From JASFTV01 sp050050615 (lineage in GTDB: Bacteria; Desulfobacterota; DSM-4660; Desulfatiglandales; HGW-15), in the NCBI GenBank assembly GCA_050050615.1, contig JASFTV010000020.1, positions 1 through 19,869 on the forward strand: a DNA stretch of 19,869 bases. The letters run 5' to 3'. The translations under genes were made by a program, and so were the position numbers. Under the pieces are notes generated by a model, which was not told where the DNA came from, searched no databases, and worked only from the letters and a program-made list of their open reading frames with translations. This document shows positions 1-7,283 of this stretch, in pieces; the stretch's first letter is position 1; every line of letters starts with the position of its first letter.

Positions 1-1579
1 TGGCAAGACCCACCCCATCATTGGGTATCATGCCCTGGGTGAAAGCTTTCTCCGGTATGCCCACATTCATCATGATCTTGGTCTTGGTTTTTGGTATTTC
101 ATCCGGATTCATGGTTTCCACAGTGTACTTCAACAACCCGGCATAGACATTACCGTTCTCTCCCTCACAGCAGGAAACCGTGATCTTCTGCCCTGTCTTA
201 ATGACTTCATCGGCATTTCCAGTACCGATGACGCATGGAATACCAAGCTCGCGAGAGACGATCGCTGCGTGGCACGTCCGCCCCCCTTTGTTGGTGACAA
301 TGGCCGAAGCGATCTTCATGATCGGTTCCCAATCCGGGTCCGTCATGCTGGTGACGAGGACATCACCCTCTTCAAATTTCCCTATCTCGGCCGACGTCTC
401 GATGACGTTGGCCACGCCCTGACCCACCTTGGTACCGACGGCCGTACCGCTCACTAAAACTTCTCCCTTCTCAAGGAGTTGGTAGTTTTCATAGGTATTG
501 GCGCTCTTTTGGGAATGAATGGTTTCCGGCCGAGCCTGTACGATGAAGAGCTCCCCCGTTCCCACCGTTTCTCCGTCTCCATCCTTGGCCCATTCAATAT
601 CCATCGGCCTAAAGTATCCCGCCTCCTTGCTGTAGTGGTCTTCTATGATGCAGGCCCATTCAGCAAGCTTGAGGATTTCATCGTCATCCAGAATATACCG
701 GTGCCTCTCGGTGAGGGTGGTAGCCACATTTTTGACTGTGGCGTCATCCTCCAGTGAATAGACCATTTTTATATCCCTGTCCCCCACTTTACGGCTGATG
801 ATCGCCCGTTTGCCCTGTTTCAAGGTTGGCTTAAACACATAGTACTCATCCGGGTTGACCGCTCCTTGAACCACGTTCTCGCCCAGACCATAACCGGCCG
901 TAATAAAGACCGCGTCCTTAAATCCAGTCTCCGTATCTATGGAAAACAGGACCCCGGAATAGGCTGAATCACTCCGAACCATCTTTTGGACGGCGATGGA
1001 AAGAGAGACTTCAAACTGGTCAAAGCCTTTGTCATGACGATAGGAGATGGCCCGGTTTGTGAAAAGGCTGGCAAAGCATTTTTTGCAGGCATCCAGAACA
1101 CCCATTTTACCCCTGACATTCAGGAAGGTGTCCTGCTGACCCGCGAAAGATGCGTCGGGCAAATCCTCGGCTGTGGCAGAGGAACGAATAGCCACGTCCA
1201 GGCTGTCGAGCCCTCCCAGGCCAAATTCCTCTCCCAGCTTGTCATAGGCGACGTAGATAGCCTGGGTCAAATCTGGCGGAAATTCGGCATGCCTTATGAT
1301 ATCACGCACCTCTCTCCCCTTTCTCATCAGCCTGTAGAGGTCTCTGGTCTCGAGATCTTTGAGAATCTTCTTGATCTCTTCCTCAATCCCCGCATACTTC
1401 AGAAAGTAGCGATAGGCGTAGGCGGTGATCGCAAAGCCATTGGGAATATTGATTCCCTGGTCGTGCAGCTTTCGATGCATCTCACCCAGAGACGCGTTTT
1501 TGCCGCCAACCATGGGGATATCCTCTATGCCGACCTCGTTGAACCAGAGGACAAAGTTCTTACTCTTATCGCCTGCCAT
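1..1579 (-). CDS. ppsA: Phosphoenolpyruvate synthase, N-terminal part (runs off left edge)
   Basis: Makes PEP from pyruvate and ATP (giving AMP and phosphate), a cytoplasmic gluconeogenic step. The visible 526 codons begin MAGDKSKNFVLWFNEVG and continue VGGKNASLGEM, the usual opening of the PPDK_N/ATP-grasp domain (about residues 15-350). The swivelling phosphohistidine domain follows, with GGRTCHAAIVSREL around residues 432-445. The catalytic His of that motif is His437 (codon 269-271), comparable with His421 of E. coli PpsA. The C-terminal PEP/pyruvate-binding barrel lies outside the window. The start is supported by AAAGGAGAGG a few bases upstream of ATG (1577-1579). The frame is open throughout with no stop. 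The gene is divergent from the desulfurase-like gene, so the 1580-1812 space should hold both promoters. Pyruvate phosphate dikinase is the main alternative, but the opening matches PpsA better. Confidence 0.95.
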   Translation of the reverse strand, partial: MAGDKSKNFVLWFNEVGIEDIPMVGGKNASLGEMHRKLHDQGINIPNGFAITAYAYRYFLKYAGIEEEIKKILKDLETRDLYRLMRKGREVRDIIRHAEFPPDLTQAIYVAYDKLGEEFGLGGLDSLDVAIRSSATAEDLPDASFAGQQDTFLNVRGKMGVLDACKKCFASLFTNRAISYRHDKGFDQFEVSLSIAVQKMVRSDSAYSGVLFSIDTETGFKDAVFITAGYGLGENVVQGAVNPDEYYVFKPTLKQGKRAIISRKVGDRDIKMVYSLEDDATVKNVATTLTERHRYILDDDEILKLAEWACIIEDHYSKEAGYFRPMDIEWAKDGDGETVGTGELFIVQARPETIHSQKSANTYENYQLLEKGEVLVSGTAVGTKVGQGVANVIETSAEIGKFEEGDVLVTSMTDPDWEPIMKIASAIVTNKGGRTCHAAIVSRELGIPCVIGTGNADEVIKTGQKITVSCCEGENGNVYAGLLKYTVETMNPDEIPKTKTKIMMNVGIPEKAFTQGMIPNDGVGLA

Positions 1580-1689
1580 CAGCCCTCTCCTTTACCTATT
1601 TTGTGCTGGATTGAGAATGACAAACATACCTATAAGTTACCTATTTTCATCAAATAATTGAGCAATATATCTAGCATCAATAGTAGTTG

Positions 1690-1703
1690 TTGTCAATTGA
1701 CAA
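1690..1703. promoter_or_regulatory. Perfect 14-bp palindrome in the divergent ppsA/desulfurase spacer
   Basis: TTGTCAATTGACAA is a perfect palindrome in the spacer between two divergent genes. It sits about 110 bp from each start, where a dimeric regulator could act on both. The right half also reads TTGACA, a -35-like hexamer, but no good -10 sits 16-18 bp further on. No regulator family is assigned; the site may be chance. Confidence 0.3.
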
Positions 1704-1812
1704 AATATGTTCTACAAGTCACCAAAGGAGCTGGATGCCTGAGCACCTGGCCGACTTCTTACCTTATCACGCACTTGAATCAAACCGAAAACCTCGAGAA
1801 CGGAGACAAGAT

Positions 1813-2973
1813 ATGGCATTGGAGAAAGGCCATCTTATTTACCTAGACCATAATGCAACAACCCCGGTGGATCCAGCGGCGGCAAAGGCGATGAAGGCGA
1901 TCATTGACGGAGAATTTGGCAACCCCTCCAGTCCTTACCCCTTGGGAGTAAAGGCTAAAGAAGTGCTTGAACAGTCAAGACAGGATGTGGCACGAATCCT
2001 GGGGTGTTCAAGCCAAGAGATTATCTTTACCTCGGGGGGCAGTGAATCCAACAATATGGTCCTTAAAGGTATCATTGACTTCAAAAGACCGCAAGACTTT
2101 CACATCATCACCTCTGCCATTGAGCACCCTGCTATCCTGAATCCCATCCTATTTCTCATGGAACTGGGCGTTCATGTGACCATTCTCCCGGTGGATCTTT
2201 ACGGTCAAGTGGACCCCGAAGATCTTCAAAAGGCGATCCAACCGAAAACCGCGCTCATCTCCATCATGCTTGCCAATAACGAAACAGGAACTCTAGAGCC
2301 CATAAAGGAGATCTCAAAGATAGCCAAGGAACATGACATCCCCGTTCACACAGATGCGGCTCAAGCCGTCGGAAAAATACCCCTTGATGTCCATGAGCTG
2401 GGTATCGATTTTCTGAGCGTGGCTGGACACAAGCTCTATGGACCAAAGGGTGTGGGAGCCCTCTTTATCAGAGAAGGCCGAAACCTAACGCCGCTCGTCC
2501 ACGGCGCGGGCCAAGAAATTGGAAAGAGGGCGGGGACGGAGAATACCATCCTCGTTACCGGCCTCGGTGTCGCCTGCAAGGTGGCCCGTGAAAGCCTTCA
2601 TGAGGACCTTCATAGCATGAAAGCCATGAGGGATCGACTGCAGGTCCTGTTGTTCGATGGCCTGGATGACTTGGTCCTAAACGGACACCCTGAGTATAGA
2701 CTCCCCAACACGCTCAATCTTTCCGTATCCGGCCTTGAAGGCCCTAGGATCCTTGAAGGGCTGCCCACCCTGATGGCTTCCACAGGGGCGGCGTGCCATG
2801 ACAGGTCGGTCACGCTATCCCATGTCCTTTCTGCCATGGCTGTCCCACCGGAGGTGGGTATGGGGGCCCTGCGTTTGACTGTAGGACGGAGCAACACGAT
2901 GGATCAGATCGAGGAGGCTGCCGGTTTGATCATCCATCGGGTGCGTGAGATGCGAGGTGAAAGGTCCACTTAG
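1813..2973 (+). CDS. Class V aminotransferase: cysteine desulfurase / selenocysteine lyase-like
   Basis: A PLP enzyme of the NifS/IscS fold, expected to abstract S from cysteine (or Se from selenocysteine). Visible hallmarks, numbered from the 1813 start: YLDHNATTPVD (10-20), FTSGGSESNN (72-81), His105 in SAIEHP (ring-stacking), Asp181 in HTDAAQAVGK, and PLP lysine Lys207 in SVAGHKLYGPKG. The catalytic Cys328 lies in STGAACHD, followed by ALRLTVGRSNT. The GAACH plus ALRL.VGRS.T combination recalls animal selenocysteine lyase more than IscS, which has SSGSACTS and a longer loop. Length is 386 residues, normal for the family. I chose ATG 1813 because homology begins here and GGAG lies 7 nt upstream. 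ATG 1735, behind AAAGGAG, is a serious alternative that would add 26 non-conserved residues. No iscU or scaffold gene follows, so the acceptor is unknown. Confidence 0.9.
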   Translation: MALEKGHLIYLDHNATTPVDPAAAKAMKAIIDGEFGNPSSPYPLGVKAKEVLEQSRQDVARILGCSSQEIIFTSGGSESNNMVLKGIIDFKRPQDFHIITSAIEHPAILNPILFLMELGVHVTILPVDLYGQVDPEDLQKAIQPKTALISIMLANNETGTLEPIKEISKIAKEHDIPVHTDAAQAVGKIPLDVHELGIDFLSVAGHKLYGPKGVGALFIREGRNLTPLVHGAGQEIGKRAGTENTILVTGLGVACKVARESLHEDLHSMKAMRDRLQVLLFDGLDDLVLNGHPEYRLPNTLNLSVSGLEGPRILEGLPTLMASTGAACHDRSVTLSHVLSAMAVPPEVGMGALRLTVGRSNTMDQIEEAAGLIIHRVREMRGERST

Positions 2974-2987
2974 CCCGAATCATTCAT

Positions 2988-3021
2988 GAAAAATGTCGAT
3001 AGAAAAGTCATTTTTCTTTCT
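2988..3021 (+). terminator. Possible terminator after the desulfurase-like gene
   Basis: GAAAAATG (2988-2995) pairs with CATTTTTC (3009-3016), followed by TTTCTTTG. The stem is AT-rich with a 13-nt loop, so it is a weak candidate. Its position just after the stop at 2973 is what favours it. Confidence 0.3.
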
Positions 3022-3046
3022 TTGACCTACTGCAACATTTTAGTCT

Positions 3047-3322
3047 TATGAAACAGCTCGGTGATAGTATTGGCCATGGGGGTCTCTTTTCAAAAACGAA
3101 AAGTCGCTGCCCGGTAACCAGCGTAAGGCCAGGGGTTAGGCCCCGCAGGGGCGGGACAGGCAGGGCGGAGAGCCTCCTGGGAGCATCCATGCAAGGTGAT
3201 GTATGGAATCGACTGATCAGGTCCTCCGCCCGCCTTTGCTACCCCTTTTTGCATAACTGTTCCCCGATGCCCTTCGTTTTTCAAAAGAGACACCCATGGC
3301 CAATACCGAGGGAAGTTTCATA
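3047..3322. repeat. 276-bp imperfect inverted-repeat element (MITE-like)
   Basis: The left arm (3047-3103) and the reverse complement of the right arm (3271-3322) share TATGAAAC, CTCGGT, TATTGGCCATGGG, GTCTCTTTT and AAAAACGAA in the same order. They differ by one small indel and scattered substitutions. The interior holds further nested pairing: GGGCGGAG (3163-3170) with CTCCGCCC (3224-3231), and the tight hairpin GCCCC-GCA-GGGGC (3140-3152). The whole would fold into a long cruciform or RNA stem. There is no convincing ORF inside and no transposase. No clear target-site duplication is seen at the ends, so mobility is inferred only from structure and from the arm motif recurring at 8818-8843. 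The rest of the 2974-3475 spacer shows nothing else. Confidence 0.7.
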
Positions 3323-3475
3323 GAGCTGAACTGTTAGCAAATACTTAATTCGTTCTGGGAGCGACACTCCGGGTAACACTGTGTATTCTTATTCAATGAC
3401 TTTTTTGTTTTGGCGTTCACTGTTGATGATGAATTTCAGCCCTATCAGGGCCAACACTCATGAGGGAGGGCTGCT

Positions 3476-4066
3476 ATGAATATGTCAACGACTGAAACCC
3501 CGTCGCTACTGATTATAGACATGGTCAAAGACAACTTTGATGAAAGGAAGAACCTTCCCATCACGGCCTTCGGTAAGCAAATTATAGAACCTATAAACAA
3601 ATTGACCAAGGCTTTTAGAAAGGAGGGATGGTCTGTCGTCTTTGCGACGGACGCGTTTAAGAGGGAAGATTTTATTTTCACAGGAAGGATGAAACCTCAT
3701 TCTTTGCAAGGGACGAAAGGTGCAGAAGTTATTCATGAACTTGACCGAAAAGATGAAGATCTCTGGCTCCCAAAGCCCAGGTTTTCCGCCTTTTTCAGGA
3801 CGGGTTTAGACCCATGGTTGAAACAAAGGGGGGTAACCCTCTGTGCCGTGGCAGGGATAACCACCAATTTCTGTGTTTTGACCACGGCTCTAGACGCGAT
3901 TTGTTGTGATTTTAGGGCCGTCATACTGGAAGACTGTACTGCGGCATCCTCAACAAAGATCCATGAACAGACACTGGACATCTATCGACGAAGCGCTTTA
4001 TATCCTCTCTTAAGGGTTCTTCCCTCCAGCGAGCTCCTCGCTGAATTGAAGGAGAAACGCTCCTAG
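3476..4066 (+). CDS. Isochorismatase-family cysteine hydrolase
   Basis: A 196-residue cytoplasmic hydrolase of the isochorismatase/nicotinamidase superfamily. The catalytic triad is visible: Asp15 in LLIIDMVKDNF, Lys100 in WLPKPRFSAFF, and nucleophile Cys133 in GITTNFCVLTTALDA, which includes the cis-peptide region before the Cys. PHSLQGTKGAEV (74-85) is the usual substrate-side loop. The metal-binding D-x-H of true nicotinamidases is not obvious: VVFATDAFKREDF is found where it would be expected. A generic amidohydrolase is therefore safer than PncA. The start ATG 3476 follows GGGAGGG at good spacing; a second in-frame ATG lies two codons downstream. It is monocistronic, with repeat-filled spacers on both sides. 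Substrate unknown. Confidence 0.9.
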   Translation: MNMSTTETPSLLIIDMVKDNFDERKNLPITAFGKQIIEPINKLTKAFRKEGWSVVFATDAFKREDFIFTGRMKPHSLQGTKGAEVIHELDRKDEDLWLPKPRFSAFFRTGLDPWLKQRGVTLCAVAGITTNFCVLTTALDAICCDFRAVILEDCTAASSTKIHEQTLDIYRRSALYPLLRVLPSSELLAELKEKRS

Positions 4067-4099
4067 AATCGTCGCCCGAGAACTGCGTCCCTGGCCTTA

Positions 4100-4116
4100 A
4101 GAGAGGCTACCTCTCT
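4100..4116 (+). terminator. Short hairpin after the isochorismatase-like gene
   Basis: AGAGAGG-CTA-CCTCTCT is a 7-bp stem with a 3-nt loop, 34 bp past the stop codon. The downstream tract CCGTTTGTCCTTTA is only moderately T-rich, so a factor-independent terminator is plausible, not certain. Confidence 0.4.
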
Positions 4117-4187
4117 CCGTTTGTCCTTTACCTCCGTGCCTGACGCCATTCGACGACATGAAATCCCTTTATCCGTGCAGCTTTCGC

Positions 4188-4216
4188 TTGACAATAGGGG
4201 CATTGTCATATTAAAT
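4188..4216 (+). promoter_or_regulatory. TTGACA-containing inverted repeat upstream of the TPR-barrel gene
   Basis: TGACAAT (4189-4195) and ATTGTCA (4202-4208) form a 7-bp inverted repeat with a 6-nt gap. The left half overlaps a perfect -35 hexamer TTGACA (4188-4193), and AT-rich TATTAAAT follows. This could be a promoter with an overlapping operator for the envelope cluster starting at 4481. The spacing to TATTAA is only 15 bp and the leader would be about 265 nt, so confidence is low. Confidence 0.3.
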
Positions 4217-4339
4217 GGCCCCATATTTCGCTCACTCTGATAATTCACCCCCTCAAATGGAAACGATAGAGGTCTGTTTGTACCCTTTGGGACAAAGTCA
4301 CTCTGAGTCGTCAGCCGAAGAATGTCGAATGTATAAGGA

Positions 4340-4410
4340 GTCGGACACATGAGAGTCTTCGCTGGGATGACCCGGAACAATGCAACGGGCTCAGAATGAC
4401 CAAAAGAGGC
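4340..4410. repeat. Fragment of a dispersed palindromic repeat
   Basis: The stretch GAGAGTCTTCGCTGGGATGACC through GCTCAGAATGACCAAAAG (described here in two parts) resembles the 'TCTTCGCT...CTCAGAATGAC' repeats found between genes in many bacteria. AATGACCAAAAG recurs exactly inside the 17782-17940 element. It appears to be a degraded partial copy. Apart from this, the hairpin at 4100 and the inverted repeat at 4188, the 4067-4480 spacer holds no gene I can support. Confidence 0.35.
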
Positions 4411-4480
4411 TTTCGGAGGTTACGGGACAGGCTCTTCCCACCCCTTTAATAAAACCATATATGCCTGCTGTGGAGGTCCC

Positions 4481-5929
4481 ATGAAATCTTTAAGTGTACC
4501 AAAAGCGGCAGTTCTATTCATCCCTATCATATCCCTAATGTTGCTCTCATCCACGACATTTGGACAAACTGAGGGGACGAGTTTACTTGGAAAAAGCCCC
4601 CATGTGGAGGCCTTCGACAAGAAGGCTTTTGAAAAGCTAAGGACAATGACGCCTGAAGAGGTGGATGAGCTCGACAAGAAGCTGGCTGAGGCCTTGACCC
4701 TCTTCTATGACAGAGAATATGCGAGAGCCCTTCCTATTTTCAGAGAAATCGTGGAGATCGTGGAGACCATGGATATCATGTTCTGGTTTGCGACCTGTGC
4801 TGCGAAAGCCGGAGAGGCTGAGCTCTCCATCAATAAATTCAAAGAAATACTGGATATCGATCCCAATCTCCACAAGGTAAGGGTGGAGCTGGCAACGGTT
4901 TACTATGGATTGGGAAAATACAAGGAGGCCCGGCAGGAACTGGAGCGAGTTCTTGAGGCAAAACCGCCGGATCCAGTGAAGGCCAACATCGAAAAACTTC
5001 TGGCGGCCATCGAGGCAAAGACCAAGCGACTTTTTGCCAACCTTCGTGTCTCACTCGGGATTCAGAGGGACAGCAATGTGAGTGCGGGGCCGGATGAAGC
5101 ATTCATCGTCATCCCTGAAGGATTGGGGACCATCGGGCCTATCCCGGCAAGAGAACGGGCCCTGTATGACTGGGTGGTGGTGAACAACCTTCTCGGAAAT
5201 GCGCTCTATGATGTAGGGGAACCCAGGGGATGCATGTGGAATACAACGGGCTCCTTTTACCAGACCCACAATCTGGAATATCACGAGTTTGACTATACGC
5301 AATGGCGGATCACCACAGGTCCATGGTGGGTCGGCGGCAGGCACGTCCTTAAATTGCCTGTGGGATATGCAAGCAATACCTATGAACACGATCCCCTATA
5401 TGACAGCTTTGACATCAGCCCGAGCTATGAGTACTTTCTTACGCCTAACTTTAGCCTCAAGGGGTCCTTCTCATACATACGCGCCGCCTATGATGAGGAA
5501 CGCACTGGCGAGGATAACATAAGCCGCATCTGGGAGATCAACCCGAATTTCTACTTTAACAATCGAAACGATCTCCTATCCTTCTATGTCTCAGATGAAA
5601 ATGTAAACGCCAAAAACCAAAGATGGACGTATGATGCCGTCAATGCAAGCGTCGCTTACCTCACACACTTCAACATCACCACCTGGAACATGGAGTTCTA
5701 TGCCCGTTTCAAATTTACCAGAAAAGAGTATGCCACCGCGATTCCTCTGTGGCCAGCGGACCATCTCAGGACGGATAAAAGAAAGAATTTCTATGTCGTC
5801 TTAAGCAGGAACTTTGTCAAGCATTACTTCGCTTCACTTTACTATAACTTTATCGATAACCGATCCAATACCGATCTCTATGATTATGATAAGAACATTT
5901 ATGGTTTCACTGTAGGTGTTAAGTTCTAG
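4481..5929 (+). CDS. TPR plus outer-membrane beta-barrel protein (Slam/DUF560-like)
   Basis: A 482-residue exported protein with three parts. A signal peptide (about 1-28; hydrophobic core AAVLFIPIISLMLL, cleavage near TTFG) comes first. An alpha-helical TPR region follows (about 62-180), including ALTLFYDREYARALPIFREI and LATVYYGLGKYKEARQELE. A long aromatic-rich C-terminal region (about 186-482) looks like a beta-barrel and ends in NIYGFTVGVKF with the terminal Phe expected of BAM substrates. The junction VSLGIQRDSNVSAGP matches the G..yDSNV opening of DUF560/surface-lipoprotein-assembly-modifier barrels. Slam proteins move lipoproteins to the cell surface; whether this homologue does so is unknown, and no lipobox-bearing partner is adjacent. 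The start is supported by GGAGG 4 nt upstream. It probably heads the cluster with the OmpA remnant and FecR protein. Confidence 0.8.
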   Translation: MKSLSVPKAAVLFIPIISLMLLSSTTFGQTEGTSLLGKSPHVEAFDKKAFEKLRTMTPEEVDELDKKLAEALTLFYDREYARALPIFREIVEIVETMDIMFWFATCAAKAGEAELSINKFKEILDIDPNLHKVRVELATVYYGLGKYKEARQELERVLEAKPPDPVKANIEKLLAAIEAKTKRLFANLRVSLGIQRDSNVSAGPDEAFIVIPEGLGTIGPIPARERALYDWVVVNNLLGNALYDVGEPRGCMWNTTGSFYQTHNLEYHEFDYTQWRITTGPWWVGGRHVLKLPVGYASNTYEHDPLYDSFDISPSYEYFLTPNFSLKGSFSYIRAAYDEERTGEDNISRIWEINPNFYFNNRNDLLSFYVSDENVNAKNQRWTYDAVNASVAYLTHFNITTWNMEFYARFKFTRKEYATAIPLWPADHLRTDKRKNFYVVLSRNFVKHYFASLYYNFIDNRSNTDLYDYDKNIYGFTVGVKF

Positions 5930-5969
5930 GAACGTCGCTTAGTGAAACCCAATTTTGGAGTTCGTCGCC

Positions 5970-6261
5970 ATGAACAAATGCTTCATGTTGATTCCCTGCA
6001 TGCCGATCTTGCTTCTTGCTGCCCCTAACGGCCATGATCTCGCTTCAGAGAATGCATGGGTTTCGCCCCTTGAGTTTCTTGATGGAGAAATACTATGTAA
6101 AAGCGGAGCGGGTGACTGCTGAAGGTCACGGTGAGGCCAATCCGGTCGCATCCAATGACACGGCCGGAGGCTGAAGATTGAATCGCAGGGTGGAAATTCA
6201 CGTCCACGGGGATGTCTCCGAGGCGGTCCGCTTTCTAGAAAAAAAGGAGGAGTCGAAATGA
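5970..6261 (+). pseudogene. Decayed OmpA-family gene (signal peptide plus broken OmpA C-terminal half)
   Basis: An ATG at 5970, with GGAG 9 nt upstream, opens a signal-peptide-like ORF (MNKCFMLIPCMPILLLAA...) that stops at 6120-6122 after 50 codons. From about 6052 a second frame reads LSFLMEKYYVKAERVTAEGH, then GEANPVASNDTAGG. An in-frame TGA (6172-6174) is followed by RLNRRVEIHVHGD, the C-terminal signature of OmpA-like peptidoglycan-binding domains (NdT..GR..NRRVEI). The stop occupies the conserved Arg position, so CGA to TGA is the simplest explanation. The reading frame then runs to a TGA at 6259-6261 overlapping the FecR start (ATGA), as in a once-coupled operon. Most of the middle of the gene is missing, with a frame change. 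Whether the 50-residue peptide is still made is unknown. Confidence 0.75.
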
Positions 6262-7274
6262 AAAAGCTGAGAACAACCTCCATAGGCTTGTTTCCTGTTT
6301 TGCTCATCGTTTTCCCTTTATTTGTTACAAGCCTGCCGGCCCAGGTAGACAGAGGCGCTGCGGTGCCCGGCGGAGTTTTGCCTAGGAGCCTTCGGGGGCT
6401 GGAGATCAAGGATTATTTTGTACCTTCTTCATCCAAGAAAGTCGGTGTCATTCAAGCACTTAGAGGTCATGTGGTCGTCATTCACCTGGGTACGATGGAA
6501 ACCTATTTCGGCAGACCGGGGGACACCATCTATGAGAAAGACTCTCTTAACACCCTGGCTGGCTCCCGTTGCCGTATCAGGTTTTTCGATGAGGACCTGG
6601 TGAACATGGGCGAAGATACGGAATTCAGTGTTGAAAGCTTTCAGGATCAAAGAAAGAAAAGAAGAAAGCGTTCCTTTTTCAGCATGTTGAAGGGGAAGGT
6701 CAGATTCTACGCATTTCGTCTCTTCAACTACAGGGAGAGAAATATCCGCCTGAAGACGCCTACAGCAGTCGTCGGCGTCAGGGGAACGAAGTTCGGCGTC
6801 CATGTCTATCGCATAGAAGACCAAAAGAGCTCTCAGGCGGGCATAACCGTGGCAGATAGCGGCAGAGGGATTGCCATCTACCTGGCTAAGGCAGACCCGG
6901 GTGGGGGTGGCAAGACTTATACGGACTGTCACTCTGAGGATGGATTCATCGAAGTGGAAGACGAGGAAGGAAAAAAGGTCGTGGGGCCCGGAGAGATGTA
7001 CAAGGGCGAAACCGGGGATGTGATGCCCACACCGGATGAATATGTTGATCAATTCAACAAAGATACGGACGTGAAGGAAAAGGAGAAAAAACCCGAAGAG
7101 GAAATTCCTATGGGTGGTACAAAAGACCCGGATGAAAAGAAGATATCTGATATCATTGATACCCAAACCGATACCACGCAGCAGGAGACAGGCAAAAAGA
7201 TCGAGCAAATAGAACCGACAAAACCGGAACCCCCAGAACCACCTTTGGAGGGACCCGCCTACGATGCGTGGTAA
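6258..7274 (+). CDS. FecR-domain periplasmic protein
   Basis: A 338-residue exported protein. The signal peptide is about 1-28 (core IGLFPVLLIVFPLFVTSLPA, likely cut before QVDRG). It has no lipobox Cys. A FecR domain covers about 61-180: VGVIQALRGHVVV, GDTIYEKDSLNTLAGSRCRI, DLVNMGEDTEFSV, and the closing signature IRLKTPTAVVGVRGTKFGV. A basic patch (RKKRRKR, 132-138) sits inside the domain. The C-terminus (about 265-338) is a Lys/Glu/Pro-rich, probably disordered tail. Stand-alone FecR domains of this type often accompany TPR or barrel proteins and are not iron-dicitrate regulators; no FecI sigma factor or TonB receptor is nearby. The start has a strong AAAGGAGG SD and overlaps the stop of the OmpA remnant by ATGA. 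It converges on rarA with only 9 bp between. Confidence 0.85.
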   Translation: MKKLRTTSIGLFPVLLIVFPLFVTSLPAQVDRGAAVPGGVLPRSLRGLEIKDYFVPSSSKKVGVIQALRGHVVVIHLGTMETYFGRPGDTIYEKDSLNTLAGSRCRIRFFDEDLVNMGEDTEFSVESFQDQRKKRRKRSFFSMLKGKVRFYAFRLFNYRERNIRLKTPTAVVGVRGTKFGVHVYRIEDQKSSQAGITVADSGRGIAIYLAKADPGGGGKTYTDCHSEDGFIEVEDEEGKKVVGPGEMYKGETGDVMPTPDEYVDQFNKDTDVKEKEKKPEEEIPMGGTKDPDEKKISDIIDTQTDTTQQETGKKIEQIEPTKPEPPEPPLEGPAYDAW

Positions 7275-7283
7275 TGGTCTCCC

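Noticed and set aside
986..1657. Plus-strand open frame of 223 codons
   Set aside because: It is the reverse complement of the ppsA coding region, whose frame has clear family motifs.
1687..1812. Longer start for the desulfurase-like gene (TTG at 1687)
   Set aside because: It overlaps the palindrome, has no SD, and adds residues without family similarity. ATG 1735 remains possible and is mentioned in the gene entry.
3047..3322. Retron or CRISPR-like explanation for the long palindrome
   Set aside because: No reverse transcriptase, no regularly spaced direct repeats and no cas genes nearby; an inverted-repeat element is the simpler reading.
4063..4380. Minus-strand open frame of 105 codons between the isochorismatase-like and TPR-barrel genes
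   Set aside because: No SD, no recognisable motif, low-complexity-free but random-looking composition, and its start lies inside the dispersed-repeat relic.
6172..6174. In-frame TGA in the OmpA remnant read as selenocysteine, tempting because of the selenium-linked genes
   Set aside because: The position is an Arg in the family, no redox motif surrounds it, the gene is also frame-broken upstream, and no SECIS-like hairpin immediately follows.
6429..7208. Minus-strand open frame of 259 codons opposite the FecR-domain gene
   Set aside because: The plus strand has a signal peptide, a FecR signature and a strong SD; the minus frame has no family features.
6258..7274. Iron-dicitrate (FecIR) signalling
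   Set aside because: The protein has an N-terminal signal peptide, not a cytoplasmic anti-sigma domain with a membrane helix, and no sigma factor or TonB-dependent receptor is adjacent.
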